A stretch of 64,000 nucleotides of DNA, taken from CAYWXV01 sp964462535. Lineage in GTDB: Bacteria > Bacteroidota > Ignavibacteria > OLB7. The position numbers and the translations under genes were made by a program. The notes beneath the pieces are model-generated. The model worked only from the letters and a program-made list of their open reading frames with translations. It was not told the origin of the DNA and did not search any database. Where the stretch lies: the NCBI GenBank assembly GCA_964462535.1, contig CAYWXV010000004.1, positions 61,118 through 125,117 on the forward strand, in the 5' to 3' direction. This document shows positions 25,297-33,354 of this stretch, piece after piece. Numbering within the stretch: the stretch's first letter is position 1; each line of letters starts with the position of its first letter.

Positions 25297-26367
25297 TCAC
25301 CCACCCACCTCCAGCAGTACCGGGAAGTGATCGCTGGTCCCTCCGATATACTGGAACGAACCTTTGAATGTCCTGTAGGGTGGACGATCGTCCGGGTCGG
25401 CGCGGAGGTCCCGCAGAAATTCGGGTGCGAACACCGTCTCTGCCGTCTGATACAGAGTCAGCCCACGTCCATCCAACGCACCACGCGAGAGCATGATCTG
25501 GTCGATGACCTCCCACGCATGTTGGTAGTAATAGGTTCCAATCTCATTCAGATCGGCCACGGGCATCGCCGTGTTGATCATTCGATGTCGAAAGGGCTCC
25601 GATCCGGACCAGGCATCCGCGTCGAGGACGCCACGCACCGAGTGGTCAAAGGGTGTGTCATTCAAGTCGCCCATCAGCACGATGTCGGCCGCCGAATCGA
25701 GCCGCTCGAGCGAGTCGATGATCGCCGCCGCCACCTGCGCCGCATTCTCCCGTTTCCAGGCCGATGCGCTCTCGCCTCCGCGCCGTGAAGGCCAGTGATT
25801 GACAAGCGTGGTGAATGAGTACCCGTCACGTGTGAACGTCGCCTCCAGTATGTCACGCGTGGGTCGTTCGCCCGGACCCAGATCGACGCGATGCACCGTT
25901 GTCGAAGCAAGCGTGACGGCCGATTTTCTGTAGAGGATCGCAACGTCGATGCCCCGCTCGTCCGGAGAGTCGGTATGAACAATTCCATACGCTCCCCTGG
26001 GAAGATGATCGTTCACAAGCATGGAGAGAACGTGGGCGTTCTCAACCTCACACACGCCGATTACGTCAGGCCCACGGCCATCATTCATAGTCATCAGTGC
26101 TCGAGAGATGTTCTCGAGTTTGCGCTCCATTCGCTCTGGCGTCCATCGGTTCTTCCCCGATGGCGTGAAGTCATCATCCTGTGTCAGCGGATCGTCCTCG
26201 GTATCGAAGAGATTCTCAAGATTGTAGAAGGCAAAAAGAACGGACTTGGTGGGTCGCTCCCCTCGGTAGTCTGACTGCGGCGGCATGTTCGAGCTCGACG
26301 AGGTTCCCTTCCTGCCATTGCACGACATGAACGCCAGAAGGGGAACGAGTAAGAGATAGATCTTCAT
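25297..26367 (-). CDS. Endonuclease/exonuclease/phosphatase-family lipoprotein
   Basis: 356 residues from ATG 26367, where a lipoprotein signal peptide starts (MKIYLLLVPLLAFMSC); the long upstream extension is non-coding. EEP-fold motifs are in order: FAFYNLENLFD (Asn), GVCEVEN (metal-binding Glu), RGIDVAILYR, VNHWPSR, VLMGDLNDTP (Asp-x-Asn) and GGTSDHFPVLLEV (Ser-Asp-His). All catalytic positions appear intact. Exported members of this group are found across Bacteroidota and may degrade nucleic acid or hydrolyse phosphodiesters in the periplasm or at the outer membrane; the substrate is unknown. It is divergent from the pterin dehydratase gene. Confidence 0.87.
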   Translation of the reverse strand: MKIYLLLVPLLAFMSCNGRKGTSSSSNMPPQSDYRGERPTKSVLFAFYNLENLFDTEDDPLTQDDDFTPSGKNRWTPERMERKLENISRALMTMNDGRGPDVIGVCEVENAHVLSMLVNDHLPRGAYGIVHTDSPDERGIDVAILYRKSAVTLASTTVHRVDLGPGERPTRDILEATFTRDGYSFTTLVNHWPSRRGGESASAWKRENAAQVAAAIIDSLERLDSAADIVLMGDLNDTPFDHSVRGVLDADAWSGSEPFRHRMINTAMPVADLNEIGTYYYQHAWEVIDQIMLSRGALDGRGLTLYQTAETVFAPEFLRDLRADPDDRPPYRTFKGSFQYIGGTSDHFPVLLEVGG

Positions 26368-26604
26368 GATTGTCAGTATCGAGTATGGCACCGCTTGGCA
26401 ATGGCCGACGGTTGTCAAACGTCCTGCACGTGGGGACAGAACGTACCAAACCGCGGTCGATGGCAACGTGGGAGCCGATGCCACCCTGTTGGTCGTCTCG
26501 TCGCAGGAACACGCGCAGGGTCGTCTGCGGCCCTTGTGCAGTGCAGTCCTCAAGCGACGACACATCGTTCGCTGTCAACTTCAACGCAACAACCAGGAAC
26601 CTGT

Positions 26605-26937
26605 ATGCCGGACCTTGCATCTATGAAATGCGTCCCCTGTCGCGGGGGCGTGCCCCCTCTCAATCACGAGGAAATAGCACCGCTACATGCAATGTTAGGC
26701 GGAGACTGGCGTGTGGTGGACGATCATCACATCGAAAAGGAGTTTCGCTTTCGCGATTTCAAGGACGCCCTGGACTTCACGAATCGCGTCGGCGCCATTG
26801 CCGAGGAGCAAGGGCATCATCCTGAAATCTCCCTGGGATGGGGTCATGCCGACCTCAGAATCTGGACACACAAAATAGACGGACTGACCGAGAGCGACTT
26901 CATTCTTGCGGCCCACATCGACAAGATCAGCCTGTAG
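26605..26937 (+). CDS. phhB: Pterin-4a-carbinolamine dehydratase
   Basis: 110 residues from ATG 26605 (AGGAA 6-8 nt upstream), the normal length for PCD/DCoH. Residues 1-15 contain a small Cys-x-x-Cys, and the active-site signature follows as EEQGHHPEISLGWGHADLRI with the paired His, plus WTHKIDGLTESDF. It dehydrates 4a-hydroxytetrahydropterin made by aromatic amino acid hydroxylases. No hydroxylase gene is nearby. A 6-bp hairpin (CAGCCT/AGGCTG) spans its stop codon at about 26930-26945. Confidence 0.9.
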   Translation: MPDLASMKCVPCRGGVPPLNHEEIAPLHAMLGGDWRVVDDHHIEKEFRFRDFKDALDFTNRVGAIAEEQGHHPEISLGWGHADLRIWTHKIDGLTESDFILAAHIDKISL

Positions 26938-27080
26938 AAGGCTGGTGAAATACCCGCGATTTCTGCGTTGCGCTCCTCATCGCTCACCGCCGTGTACCTC
27001 CGGTACGCCTCAATCGCACGTTGTCGCGCGAGTTGCACAGCCACTTGATCCGAGAGGTATTCACTAGTCTCCCCTGTGGA
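26938..27080 (-). other. Coding-like stretch without a clear start
   Basis: Between the CDF gene stop and the pterin dehydratase stop, a minus-strand frame reads TSEYLSDQVAVQLARQRAIE followed by AYRRYTAVSDEERNAEIAGI. The composition is that of an amphipathic helical peptide. There is an AGGGGAG purine run right before it but no in-frame ATG; the nearest in-frame GTG is at 27044. It could be a small protein running into the 3' end of the opposite gene, or chance. Confidence 0.25.
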
Positions 27081-27087
27081 TCCGCTT

Positions 27088-27984
27088 CTACTGACCCAGG
27101 CGCGAAACAAGATCGGGATAGTGGTGCGGACTGCCATCCGTATCAACGTGGACAAACGCGACGGCAACATCAGGATGATTTTCGGCCACGCCCCTCGCAC
27201 GATCGGCGATCTCAGCCGATTCGCTGGTCGACAAGTGCCCAGCACATGTGATGATGATCTCGAAGTGAAGTTCATTCCCTACGTAATGCCCCCTGCAGAA
27301 GCGGACATCTTCAACGCCATCAACCTCGGCAACCCCTTGCCGAATCGAGCCGCGCAACTCCTCACTTGACGATCGGCCGAGCAGGTAGTCGATGTTCTCG
27401 CGAAGGATGGTGATTGCGCCGCGCAGAATGAGAACACCGACCACCAGCCCCGCGATCTCGTCAGCCTGATTGAAGCCTGCGCCGGCACCGGCAACACCGA
27501 TCATGGCGGCAATTGAGGAGAGGACGTCGTTGCGCGAATCCACCGCAGAGGCCACCAGCGCCGGACTCTTCTCGGCGATCCCGACTCGCCGCTGCCACAC
27601 TGCCATGGCGAGCTTGGCGATGATAGCGATTGCGAGAATGATGAACAGCCACGGCCCAACCTCGTGCTCATGAGCCCTCAGGAACTTGATGATCGATTCC
27701 TGAATCACCTCGACACCGATCACACAACCGACAACCGCAACGACGAATCCGGCAATCGGCTCCGCACGCGAGTGGCCGAACGGATGTTCGCGATCAGGGG
27801 CCTTTCCTGCGACACGCACCGAGACGAGAACGGCCCCCGAGGACGCGATGTCGAGGAGCGAGTTCATCGCATCAGAGAAGAGTGCGATCGATCCGCTGAC
27901 CATGAAGCCAGAGAACTTCAGGGCAAAGAGCGCGATGTTGGTCAGCAGGGCAACGATTGTCACCCGGGATCGCTTGCCGTTCAT
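27088..27984 (-). CDS. CDF cation exporter with Mn-type NDDD site
   Basis: 298 residues from ATG 27984; a TTG at 28008 would add 8 residues and overlap the upstream stop. Six membrane segments and a C-terminal cytoplasmic domain follow the cation diffusion facilitator plan (SIALFSDAMNSLLDI, EHPFGHSRAEPIAGF, SAVDSRNDVLSS). The transport-site residues read Asn41-Asp45 in helix 2 and Asp149-Asp153 in helix 5. Zn/Fe exporters have D/H-D-H-D; NDDD is the arrangement described for Mn exporters such as MntE. Mn(II) efflux is therefore the favoured prediction. It lies just downstream of the M61 peptidase gene and may share its transcript. Confidence 0.85.
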   Translation of the reverse strand: MNGKRSRVTIVALLTNIALFALKFSGFMVSGSIALFSDAMNSLLDIASSGAVLVSVRVAGKAPDREHPFGHSRAEPIAGFVVAVVGCVIGVEVIQESIIKFLRAHEHEVGPWLFIILAIAIIAKLAMAVWQRRVGIAEKSPALVASAVDSRNDVLSSIAAMIGVAGAGAGFNQADEIAGLVVGVLILRGAITILRENIDYLLGRSSSEELRGSIRQGVAEVDGVEDVRFCRGHYVGNELHFEIIITCAGHLSTSESAEIADRARGVAENHPDVAVAFVHVDTDGSPHHYPDLVSRLGQ

Positions 27985-27997
27985 GGCAGATGAGGTA

Positions 27998-29845
27998 CTA
28001 CTTTCCAAGTATGCTCTTGCGAGCCGCTACCGCCTCCGGCGGGGCATCCGGATCGAGAGCGACCTCCAGCATTTGAAAATCGGCAACCACCCGTTTAACA
28101 GGGAGCGTCAGAGCTTCCCCTCCACGACGAATGTTAATTGCCACCAGGCGGGTCGATACCGGATATCGGAAGAGCGATCGAGGAATCGACGAACTCGGCT
28201 CGACGCGCTCGACACGCAAGCCCTTCGTGGTCTGGCTGACGATCGTGTCGCCCGTTCGCAGCCCGCTCGCATATCCCGACATCGTTGTATCCACTTGCGT
28301 GACGACCAGGTATCCGGAATCGCCTTCCACCCTGTCAAGCTCGATTCCCATCATCACCGACCTGCGGACGGTCTTCTTGATGGAAAGGCCGAGGACCGGT
28401 AGAAACTCGTCGAACGGGAGTGGCTCGACGCCATCGATGTACGATGTGTAAAAGGGCTTGAGGTTGGTCCCCGTCGCCTCCTCCATGATGTCGATGATCT
28501 CGTCGTCACCGAACGAGCGTCCCGTCCTTCCATACTTCTCGTTCAGAAAGCGCATCGCATCATCCAGACTCTTCCGATAGCCGGTCTGCTTGCGGATCGC
28601 GGCATCAAGAAGGAGACCAACCACAGGTCCCTTCGAGTAGAACGCAATGAACTGAGCCATCGGGATCTCCCCCGAGTGCATGCTCAGATCGGCCATGGAT
28701 CTCGATTGCGGCTTGCCATACGTTCCGTCGAACACCCCTTGCAGATACGTCCAGTTCCCTCCATCGTCGGACCCGATGCCTGCACGGACAAGGAGTACCT
28801 GCGCGTAGTACTCGGTCAACCCTTCTGCAAACCAGATGGACTTGGTCCTCAGCGGGTTCTGGTAGTCGAATGGACCAAGCTGGTGGACGTGGATACGCTT
28901 TGGACTCCACAGGTGCCAGTACTCGTGTGCAAACACGCCAGCCAGACCCGATGCGCCGTTGATCGCAGAGGTAAATGGCATCCGGTATGACGAGCTGTTG
29001 CGGTGCTCGAGGGCACCAAACGAGTAGTCCGTTGTCAGACTCACCAGGAACAGTTGGAAGACGTAGCGCTTGTATGGCATGTCGCCGAAGAACCCGCTCA
29101 CGGTGCGGACGACGGTGTCGGCAACACGGCGCACATCGGCAAGCTGCTCGGTCGTGAGCTTCTGCGGCGCGATTATCGTGACGATGTGGGGGATACCGTT
29201 CACGGAGAAGTCGACACGCTGATAATCTCCCATCTGGAGCGGAGCATCGACCAGCTCGTCATAGTCGGAAGCACGATACAGGTTTTGAGCCGAGTCGATC
29301 GGATCGAGCGCGACGGAGACGCGCCACTTCTTCGGTGGGATATATCGAACCGAGTGTGGCACGTCCTTGAACCCATCGGGATAACCGAAAAGCGCAACCG
29401 TGTTTGCGAAGACGTATCCCGGTTCGATGTCGGTCAGGCCGAACCAGGGGGATTGATCGAGGTGTTCGATGTCGTGCACACGATAGCTGATCTTGAAATC
29501 GCCGGGTGCACCCACGATGCGGACCGTTGCCGTGTCGACGCGTGTTATCTCAAGTTTTCGTCCCTTCCCGTCGACTGCGGAGAAATCACTGACCCATCCA
29601 CCGAAATTGACCAGATCGTATGCCCCTGGTCCCCACAGCGGGAAGTAGTACGTGATGGTGTCTCTATGAATCCCGTGCATCGTCCCTGCAACCACGAAGG
29701 CCTCGCCAGGAACATCCACCGACACGTCGTAGGCAATGGTGGCGCCCACCGATGAATGATCGTCCGGGCCGTTGCGAGCCGCCAGCGACGAAACGACGCA
29801 AAGCAGTAGAATTGGGATGAGCCAGTTAGGACGTGGCGTGGACAT
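27998..29845 (-). CDS. M61-family aminopeptidase with PDZ domain
   Basis: 615 residues with an N-terminal signal peptide (LIPILLLCVVSSLAARN). An M61 N-terminal beta domain (about 35-225) precedes the gluzincin catalytic domain: zinc motif FAHEYWH (His307, Glu308, His311) and third ligand Glu341 in WFAEGLTEYYAQ. A PDZ domain covers about 490-580 (VMMGIELDRVEGDSGYLVV, ASGLRTGDTIVS). Glycyl aminopeptidases of this type work in the periplasm or outside the cell on peptides. It is part of the minus-strand run from 31724 to 27088, separated from the thioredoxin-like gene by two hairpins. Confidence 0.9.
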   Translation of the reverse strand: MSTPRPNWLIPILLLCVVSSLAARNGPDDHSSVGATIAYDVSVDVPGEAFVVAGTMHGIHRDTITYYFPLWGPGAYDLVNFGGWVSDFSAVDGKGRKLEITRVDTATVRIVGAPGDFKISYRVHDIEHLDQSPWFGLTDIEPGYVFANTVALFGYPDGFKDVPHSVRYIPPKKWRVSVALDPIDSAQNLYRASDYDELVDAPLQMGDYQRVDFSVNGIPHIVTIIAPQKLTTEQLADVRRVADTVVRTVSGFFGDMPYKRYVFQLFLVSLTTDYSFGALEHRNSSSYRMPFTSAINGASGLAGVFAHEYWHLWSPKRIHVHQLGPFDYQNPLRTKSIWFAEGLTEYYAQVLLVRAGIGSDDGGNWTYLQGVFDGTYGKPQSRSMADLSMHSGEIPMAQFIAFYSKGPVVGLLLDAAIRKQTGYRKSLDDAMRFLNEKYGRTGRSFGDDEIIDIMEEATGTNLKPFYTSYIDGVEPLPFDEFLPVLGLSIKKTVRRSVMMGIELDRVEGDSGYLVVTQVDTTMSGYASGLRTGDTIVSQTTKGLRVERVEPSSSIPRSLFRYPVSTRLVAINIRRGGEALTLPVKRVVADFQMLEVALDPDAPPEAVAARKSILGK

Positions 29846-29875
29846 GATGGGTCAGGAGTGAGGGATTGAATGAAG

Positions 29876-29929
29876 CGGGGAGCGTCCGATCGCCGAACGC
29901 TCCCCGAAACTGCCGACGACACTGTCGTC
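29876..29929 (-). terminator. Hairpin pair between the thioredoxin-like and M61 genes
   Basis: A 10-bp perfect stem (29876-29885 with 29897-29906) and a smaller one (GACGAC/GTCGTC, near 29914-29928). On the minus strand the larger stem is followed by TTCATTCAAT, a weak U-rich stretch. It may be a terminator or attenuator after the thioredoxin-like gene. Confidence 0.5.
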
Positions 29930-29940
29930 GCCTGCCGGGA

Positions 29941-30420
29941 TTACTTCCTCGAGTAGTCTTCCCAGGTCATCGTGAGATAATGATCGTCGCCAAAGTAGGT
30001 GAGGATCTTCATGAAGTCGTTCGCGTTGAGGTAGCCGGCGACCACCGTCAACACCTCCCCCTTCTCGTTGAAGAAGACGGTGGCGGGATATCCCCTAATA
30101 CCGAGTGCCTGGCCAAATTGCCCAAGCGAATACTCGGATCCCTGAAAGCTGAGCTTACCGCTCTTCTCCGGGTTCATCTTAGCGGCAATGAACTTCTCGT
30201 TCATGTAGGCGGCAACCTCCTGGTTGGCGTAGACATCGCGATCCATTCGCTTACACCACCCGCACCAATCGGTGTAGACGTCGAGTACGATTTTCTTGTT
30301 CTCCTGCGCGGCCGAGGTTAGCGCATCGTCGATGGTCAGCCACCTCAATTGGTCGGGAAGCGCGTCAAGGCTCATGATTGTCGCCGCAAAGACAAGAACG
30401 GTGAACAGGGTCAGTTTCAT
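29941..30420 (-). CDS. Exported thioredoxin-like protein (Thioredoxin_7 type)
   Basis: 159 residues with a short signal peptide (MKLTLFTVLVFAATIMSLDA). The thioredoxin fold carries an intact redox motif, YTDWCGWCKRM, followed by a family-typical insertion (VAAYMNEKFIAAKMN) and the cis-Pro loop IRGYPATVFF. It is probably a periplasmic thiol oxidoreductase or redox chaperone. It follows the 422-residue secreted-protein gene by 35 bp and precedes the M61 gene, so it may serve folding of exported proteins (inference). Confidence 0.88.
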   Translation of the reverse strand: MKLTLFTVLVFAATIMSLDALPDQLRWLTIDDALTSAAQENKKIVLDVYTDWCGWCKRMDRDVYANQEVAAYMNEKFIAAKMNPEKSGKLSFQGSEYSLGQFGQALGIRGYPATVFFNEKGEVLTVVAGYLNANDFMKILTYFGDDHYLTMTWEDYSRK

Positions 30421-30455
30421 ATGTGTTTCTATTTGGACCTCTAAAGGTACAGAGA

Positions 30456-31724
30456 TTACGTCTTCTGCTTCTTCTTCTTGGCAGAGGGGAAGAGGATGTT
30501 GTTAAGAATCAATCGATAGCCCGGGGAGTTCTTGTGAAGAGCCAGATCCGTTGGTGGGTCACCGACGGCGTGCTGATAGTCCTCGGGGTCATGTCCCGGA
30601 TAGAACGTGAACGAGCCCCTCCCCACATTCCCCGTGACATACTTCACCTCGTCGGTCCCCTCACGCTCGGCCAGAATAGTAATGCTCTTCTTCACAAATC
30701 GCTTATGAAATGCCGTTGTCTGTCCAAGGAACCCGGGGACGACGGCCACATGGCATTGCGTCAGCATTGTTGGGACGGGGTCGAGCTTCGCGGAGAAGTC
30801 GAACAGAGTAAAGAAATCTGTCTGCGGATTCGAATTGAATGATGGCTGCACGTCGATGTCGGAGTACTCATAGACATACGGATCGCTGACGAGCGTGAAA
30901 TTCTCGAATGCCAGCGTCTGCGTGAAGTCGAGAGCCGATTGCGCGTTAGCGGCCGGCGGATCGCCGTCAAACATCACGTCGCAAATATCCGTCCCGTGTG
31001 CAGCCAGAGCAATATCGTAGCTATCCGTCGCCGAGCACATGGCGAAGAGGAACCCGCCGTTCGAAACGAAGTCCTTGATCTTCTGTGCCACCGCAAGCTT
31101 CAGCTTTGAGACCTTCTGAAAGCCAAGAGAGCGAGCTGTCTCCTCCAGCATCCCCACCTGTTGAAGGTACCACGGAGCCTGACTGTAGGTCGCGTAGAAC
31201 TTCCCATACTGACCCGTGAAATCCTCGTGATGGAGATGGAGCCAGTCATACCTGGAAAGCTTGTCCCCTATCACATCCTGGTCCCAGATCTTGTCATACG
31301 GAATCTCTGCATACTCGAGTGCCATGGTTACGGCATCATCCCAGGGCTGAAAGGTCGGTGGTACGTAGACCGCAACACGTGGTGCTGTCTCCAGTCGCAC
31401 AACATCCATATTGTTCTGTTCGGACTGCACCTCCGCGTATATCTGCGCCCCCTTTGCTCCCGAGATCGACTCGAACGTGACACCACGCAATTGGCATTCG
31501 GCCGCAACGATGTCGGCGTAGTCAATCATGAATGCGCCGGAACGGTAGTTCAGCAGCCAGTCGACCGGCATGTTCTTTGAAAGCGCCCAGTAGGCCACTC
31601 CGTACGCCTTCAGGTGGTCGCGCTGAGTCCTGTCCATTGGTATCAGCACTTTCGACTGTGCGTGCGAAAAGACCGGCAGCCCAAACAGGAGTAGAAGGAG
31701 AATATGTATGCGACGGAACGTCAC
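30456..31724 (-). CDS. Secreted conserved protein, often annotated 'asparagine synthetase B' in Bacteroidota
   Basis: 422 residues with a signal peptide (MTFRRIHILLLLLFGLPVFS, cut after HAQ). Highly conserved runs include LIPMDRTQRDHLKAYGVAYW, VDWLLNYRSGAF, VAVYVPPTFQPWDDAVTMAL, WLHLHHEDFTGQYGKFY and GGFLFAMCSATDSYDIAL. I recognise this as the Bacteroidota family commonly labelled asparagine synthetase B, but it lacks the Ntn-type glutaminase and ATP pyrophosphatase motifs of AsnB, and a class I glutamine-amidotransferase-like or ThuA-like flavodoxin fold with GGxLxxMC is more plausible. The function is unknown. It is the first gene of the run through the thioredoxin-like gene. Confidence 0.8.
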   Translation of the reverse strand: MTFRRIHILLLLLFGLPVFSHAQSKVLIPMDRTQRDHLKAYGVAYWALSKNMPVDWLLNYRSGAFMIDYADIVAAECQLRGVTFESISGAKGAQIYAEVQSEQNNMDVVRLETAPRVAVYVPPTFQPWDDAVTMALEYAEIPYDKIWDQDVIGDKLSRYDWLHLHHEDFTGQYGKFYATYSQAPWYLQQVGMLEETARSLGFQKVSKLKLAVAQKIKDFVSNGGFLFAMCSATDSYDIALAAHGTDICDVMFDGDPPAANAQSALDFTQTLAFENFTLVSDPYVYEYSDIDVQPSFNSNPQTDFFTLFDFSAKLDPVPTMLTQCHVAVVPGFLGQTTAFHKRFVKKSITILAEREGTDEVKYVTGNVGRGSFTFYPGHDPEDYQHAVGDPPTDLALHKNSPGYRLILNNILFPSAKKKKQKT

Positions 31725-31823
31725 GTATTGCAGATCGGTCGTCAGTTTTCAGATGCGGTTTGCACGGGATTCGCTTTCATTCGGCACTGTGATGTGCCTC
31801 TATCGTCCGCGAGGCGGTCCGAG

Positions 31824-31839
31824 GCTAACACGCTAACAC
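31824..31839. repeat. Perfect tandem 8-bp repeat upstream of the 422-residue gene
   Basis: GCTAACAC occurs twice head to tail, followed by TATAC. It lies 100-115 bp before the start codon at 31724 (and after the hflX stop) and could be a regulator site or part of a promoter. Confidence 0.4.
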
Positions 31840-31892
31840 TATACGGGGTACACGCCGAGCGTCGTCTCGCCTGCCACCTATGATCCCGTCGC

Positions 31893-33245
31893 TCAATGAT
31901 TGTCCAGTTTCTCCGCGCGGGCCACTGCGAGTACATGCTCGACGTGGTCACGCATTTTGGGGGAGAATCGAATGACTGCGTGGACATGCTCCTCATCGAA
32001 CCGCCGATCCAGGACATCAGCATACTCGTAGATCTTGGCAAGTCGGCTGAAGTTTGCAATTGGAGCACGTACTTCGACTTCGACAAACGTTGCTTCGACA
32101 GCCGCTACCAAAGCATCCTTCAACGCCTGGAGCCCAAGTCCCCGAGCGGCTGAGATCAGGACGGTGTTGGGATGGCGGAAGACGAGGTCGCGCAGACGTT
32201 CGTCACCCGGCTGCATCAAGTCGATCTTATTGAAGACGATGATGACGGGTACACTCGCAGCGTCGATCTGCGTCAGCGTATCGTTCACCACCGCAATGTG
32301 CTCCTCGACCGCAATCGACGAGGCGTCGACAACATGAAGGAGAAGGTCGGCCTCCCGCACCTCGGCGAGGGTTGACCGGAAACTTGCAATGAGGTTTGAT
32401 GGGAGCTTTCGAATGAACCCGACCGTGTCCGACACCAGGACCGTACGGCCGGGTGTCAGTTCGACCGAGCGGACCGTTGGATCAAGCGTCGCGAAGAGAC
32501 GATTCTCGGCATGCACGCCTGCGCCGGTCAGTTCATTCATTAACGTCGACTTGCCGGCGTTCGTGTAACCGACCAGGGCAATGCGGAACAACTCCTCCCG
32601 CCCCTTCCGCTGTGTCTCACGCTGCGTCTCGATTCGCCCCAGCTTCTGCCGGAGACCGGCAATGCGAGTCCGGATCAGACGCCGGTCCGTCTCAATCTGC
32701 GTCTCGCCAGGTCCCTTCGTCCCAATTCCCCCATACTGCTTGGAAAGGTGGGTCCACATCCTTGTAAGACGTGGCAGGAGGTACTGGAGCTGAGCCAGTT
32801 CGACCTGAGTGCGGGCCTCGCTCGTTCGTGCCCGGCGCGCGAAAATGTCGAGAATCAGACCGCTCCGGTCGACGACCTTCCGGTTGAACGATCGCTCGAG
32901 ATTGCGCGCCTGTACGGGTGAGAGATCGGCGTCGACGATGACGACGTTAATCTCGTCGTCTTCTATGATTTCAGACAACTCCTCAACCTTACCCTTGCCA
33001 AAAAACGTGGCAACATCCCGTTTGGGAAGGGTCTGGATGATCTTGAGAATCGTATCGGCGCCGGCCGTGTCAGCCAGCAGTTCAAGTTCGTCGAGGTGCT
33101 CGATGGTTTCTTCCCTCGTCTCCGGGTAGACCGTCAATCCCAGGAGAAGGGCCCGCTCCCGTTGATCGGTTGGAACCTCATGGATACGCTGTTCGCGACG
33201 GATGTCGGATTCTATGTGTCGACTCAACGGATGTTCGGGGGTCAA
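31893..33245 (-). CDS. hflX: Ribosome-associated GTPase HflX
   Basis: 450 residues. The HflX N-terminal domain (ADTILKIIQTLPKRDVATFF, GKGKVEEL, NRKVVDRSGLILDIFARRA), the linker coiled region with KGPGETQIETDRR, and the G domain: G1 GYTNAGKST, G3 DTVGF, G4 NKID, G5-like SA. All motifs are intact. HflX splits or rescues stalled ribosomes under stress. A -7-like TATGTTG lies 45-51 bp upstream on the minus strand (33296-33290). It is the only gene of its transcript as far as can be seen. Confidence 0.95.
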   Translation of the reverse strand: MTPEHPLSRHIESDIRREQRIHEVPTDQRERALLLGLTVYPETREETIEHLDELELLADTAGADTILKIIQTLPKRDVATFFGKGKVEELSEIIEDDEINVVIVDADLSPVQARNLERSFNRKVVDRSGLILDIFARRARTSEARTQVELAQLQYLLPRLTRMWTHLSKQYGGIGTKGPGETQIETDRRLIRTRIAGLRQKLGRIETQRETQRKGREELFRIALVGYTNAGKSTLMNELTGAGVHAENRLFATLDPTVRSVELTPGRTVLVSDTVGFIRKLPSNLIASFRSTLAEVREADLLLHVVDASSIAVEEHIAVVNDTLTQIDAASVPVIIVFNKIDLMQPGDERLRDLVFRHPNTVLISAARGLGLQALKDALVAAVEATFVEVEVRAPIANFSRLAKIYEYADVLDRRFDEEHVHAVIRFSPKMRDHVEHVLAVARAEKLDNH

Positions 33246-33289
33246 TCAATAGTCGTGGTGTCCCTCAGACCGGGGACATCGGAACCGTA

Positions 33290-33296
33290 CAACATA
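33290..33296 (-). promoter_or_regulatory. Predicted -7 element of hflX
   Basis: Minus-strand TATGTTG, the same TAnnTTG form as in the twin promoters at 9.7 and 11.8 kb and ahead of the cytochrome locus. The inferred start site is about 38 nt before the hflX ATG. Confidence 0.45.
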
Positions 33297-33354
33297 TCAT
33301 TCCCAACGGCTTGGGACAAGGGAGGGAGAGAGGGGAGATTTCCGTTGCCGACGG

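Noticed and set aside
30456..31724. Genuine asparagine synthetase
   Set aside because: Exported protein lacking the catalytic Cys2 and the ATP-PPase motif of AsnB.
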